Source of the DNA: Desulfobacteraceae bacterium | GTDB taxonomy: Bacteria > Desulfobacterota > Desulfobacteria > Desulfobacterales > Desulfobacteraceae | DNA: 16,902 nt | Assembly (NCBI GenBank): GCA_024225895.1 | Contig: JAAEMC010000837.1 | Span: 1-16,902, forward strand | Reading direction: 5' to 3' | Shown: piece by piece, positions 15,662-16,902 of the stretch | How positions within the stretch are numbered: the stretch's first letter is position 1 | Layout of the letters: each line of letters opens with the position of its first letter | Translations under genes and position numbers: made by a program | Notes under the pieces: model-generated | Seen by the model: the letters and a program-made list of their open reading frames with translations, nothing else | Databases searched by the model: none | Told to the model about the DNA's origin: nothing

Positions 15662-16902
15662 TTAAATGTCATTGGATTGATTGATGAAGTCACAAAACTC
15701 AACAAAGGCATCATTCAGTTTTTCAAACAAATCCCGGGCAAGGGTTTTATTCTCATCCCTTCCGGCCTTTTCAAGCAAATAAGCAGCCTTTGACAAGTTA
15801 TGCGCTATCAGGTTGGCTGCTCCGCCCTTGATGGCGTGTGCTTCGGCTTCAATTCGCTGAAAATCGCCGGAGGCCACTGCAGATTTGATAATCTTTAATT
15901 GCTCATCTACATTTTGAATGAACTCATCCAACATGTTTTTAAAAAATTCATCGTCATTTTCAAATTCTTCAATGGCCTTAGGAATATCCATGGGTACAGG
16001 ATTACCGGTTTGGTCCCAGTTTTTTTCTATTGTTAAAGAAAAATCGGCAGGGTCATTTTTATCAGTGGCCCGGGTTTTGATATTCATGGTCCATTTGTTG
16101 GCTATGGCAAGTAAGTTGTCTTTTTTAAGCGGCTTTGAAATATAATCATTCATTCCTCCTTGGATGCACTTCTCCTGGTATCCCTCTAAGGCATGGGCAG
16201 TCATGGCTATGATGGGTATCATTTGCTCCAGGGAATGGCTGCCTGCCATCTGCTGTTCAAAGTTTCTGATTTGACGCGTGGCCTCATGTCCATCCATTTC
16301 AGGCATTTGAATATCCATCAACACAAGATCAAAAGGCCTTTTTTTAAAAAGTGAAACAGCCATGATGCCGTTTTCAGCCAGAACCACATCATATCCGGCC
16401 CCCTGAAGGTGTTTCATGGCGATCTGCTGGTTGGTGGGGTAGTCTTCAGCCAGCAGAATTCTGATCCCTTTGCCCTGGGCCTCTTTTATTGAATGCTTGG
16501 TGACAAGGGATCTTGCTTCATTACCAGTGGATTGAGCCATTTGAAGTACATTGCCCATGGTTATCTGAAGGTCTTTTTTTTCCAGGGGTTTTATCAGGTA
16601 TCCCCCAATACCGACATCCCGGCAGGCTTTCCCATCCCCAATACTTGCCATGGCGGTCATAAGAATTATGGGAATCTTTCTAAGCCGGCCGTCCTCCCGG
16701 ATTTTTCGCGCAAAATCAAATCCGCTGAGCCCGGGCAGATAGGCATCCACCAGAATCAACTGAATTTTACGGCCAATGCCTTCCTTATTCAACATATCAA
16801 ACGCCGTATCTCTGTCCCGCACAATGTGCGGGATACAACCAAAATCAGTCAGGTATTCAAAAACAGTCTGATTGTGGGCATCATTATCATCCACTACCAG
16901 AA
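15662..16902 (-). CDS. Hybrid sensor histidine kinase, C-terminal REC-REC-HPt part (5' end outside window)
   Basis: Partial gene: the window edge cuts it. The apparent GTG start at 16894 is not a start, because LVVDDND is the first beta strand and acidic pair of a receiver and the frame is open to the edge. Visible in order: receiver 1 (VDD acidic pair, LILVDAYLPG, LMTAMAS, LIKPLEKKD), receiver 2 (LLAEDYPTNQ, phosphoacceptor Asp at 16315-16313 in LVLMDIQMPEMDG, IAMTAHAL, YISKPLKKD) and an HPt domain with its His at 15838-15836 in AEAHAIKGGAANL. This is the tail of a BarA/TorS-like phosphorelay kinase passing phosphate on to a separate receiver. Its sensor and kinase core must lie beyond 16902. 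The 3' end faces that of the beta-helix gene across a 68-bp gap with no clear terminator. Confidence 0.93.
   Translation of the reverse strand, partial: LVVDDNDAHNQTVFEYLTDFGCIPHIVRDRDTAFDMLNKEGIGRKIQLILVDAYLPGLSGFDFARKIREDGRLRKIPIILMTAMASIGDGKACRDVGIGGYLIKPLEKKDLQITMGNVLQMAQSTGNEARSLVTKHSIKEAQGKGIRILLAEDYPTNQQIAMKHLQGAGYDVVLAENGIMAVSLFKKRPFDLVLMDIQMPEMDGHEATRQIRNFEQQMAGSHSLEQMIPIIAMTAHALEGYQEKCIQGGMNDYISKPLKKDNLLAIANKWTMNIKTRATDKNDPADFSLTIEKNWDQTGNPVPMDIPKAIEEFENDDEFFKNMLDEFIQNVDEQLKIIKSAVASGDFQRIEAEAHAIKGGAANLIAHNLSKAAYLLEKAGRDENKTLARDLFEKLNDAFVEFCDFINQSNDI

Noticed and set aside
15657..15676. Hairpin TCCAAT-N8-ATTGGA between the convergent beta-helix and hybrid kinase genes
   Set aside because: A perfect 6-bp stem but AT-rich, with no T-run, and it lies over the kinase stop codon; not a convincing terminator.

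Overview
The window looks like chromosomal DNA from a free-living Gram-negative bacterium, most likely a sulfate-reducing or related Desulfobacterota (Desulfobacteraceae-like). That is inference from gene content, not a match: arylsulfotransferase and DUF1566 secreted proteins, a lipoprotein with an InlB-type repeat, a beta-helix protein ending in a D-rich dockerin-like loop, and abundant phosphorelay proteins. Base composition is moderate in the genes and clearly AT-rich between them. There are no tRNA or rRNA genes, no CRISPR array and no recognisable transposase.

Layout. (1) 133-3456, + strand: a very large MalT-like STAND ATPase/TPR regulator whose C-terminus is a SARP-type winged helix plus BTAD. 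(2) 3669-6521, +: a secreted arylsulfotransferase fused to two DUF1566 modules and a fibronectin-like tail. It is bracketed by a 31-bp imperfect direct repeat, whose first copy is the very end of the regulator gene. (3) 6522-7098: an AT-rich gene-free stretch. (4) 7117-8301, +: an MFS transporter. (5) 8267-8410, +: a decayed DUF1566 fragment overlapping the MFS 3' end and abutting the next gene. (6) On the - strand, in transcription order: a 7TM LytS-type sensor kinase (12803-10935), a LytTR response regulator (10938-10171, 4-nt overlap) and an S41-protease-like lipoprotein (9996-8407). (7) 12804-13532: a divergent intergenic region with a good -10 element and candidate LytTR repeats facing the next gene. 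(8) 13533-15593, +: a secreted right-handed beta-helix protein with a dockerin-like tail. (9) 15662-16902, -: the C-terminal REC-REC-HPt part of a hybrid histidine kinase that continues past the window.

How the parts may work together. The regulator probably controls the arylsulfotransferase gene beside it. The kinase/regulator pair probably controls its own strand (S41 lipoprotein) and perhaps the divergent beta-helix gene. Both are inferences from position. The most unexpected feature is the DUF1566 pseudogene hidden in what looks like a short spacer at the end of the MFS gene. Together with the direct repeat around the arylsulfotransferase gene, it suggests that DUF1566-bearing secreted-protein genes have been gained, lost or recombined here.
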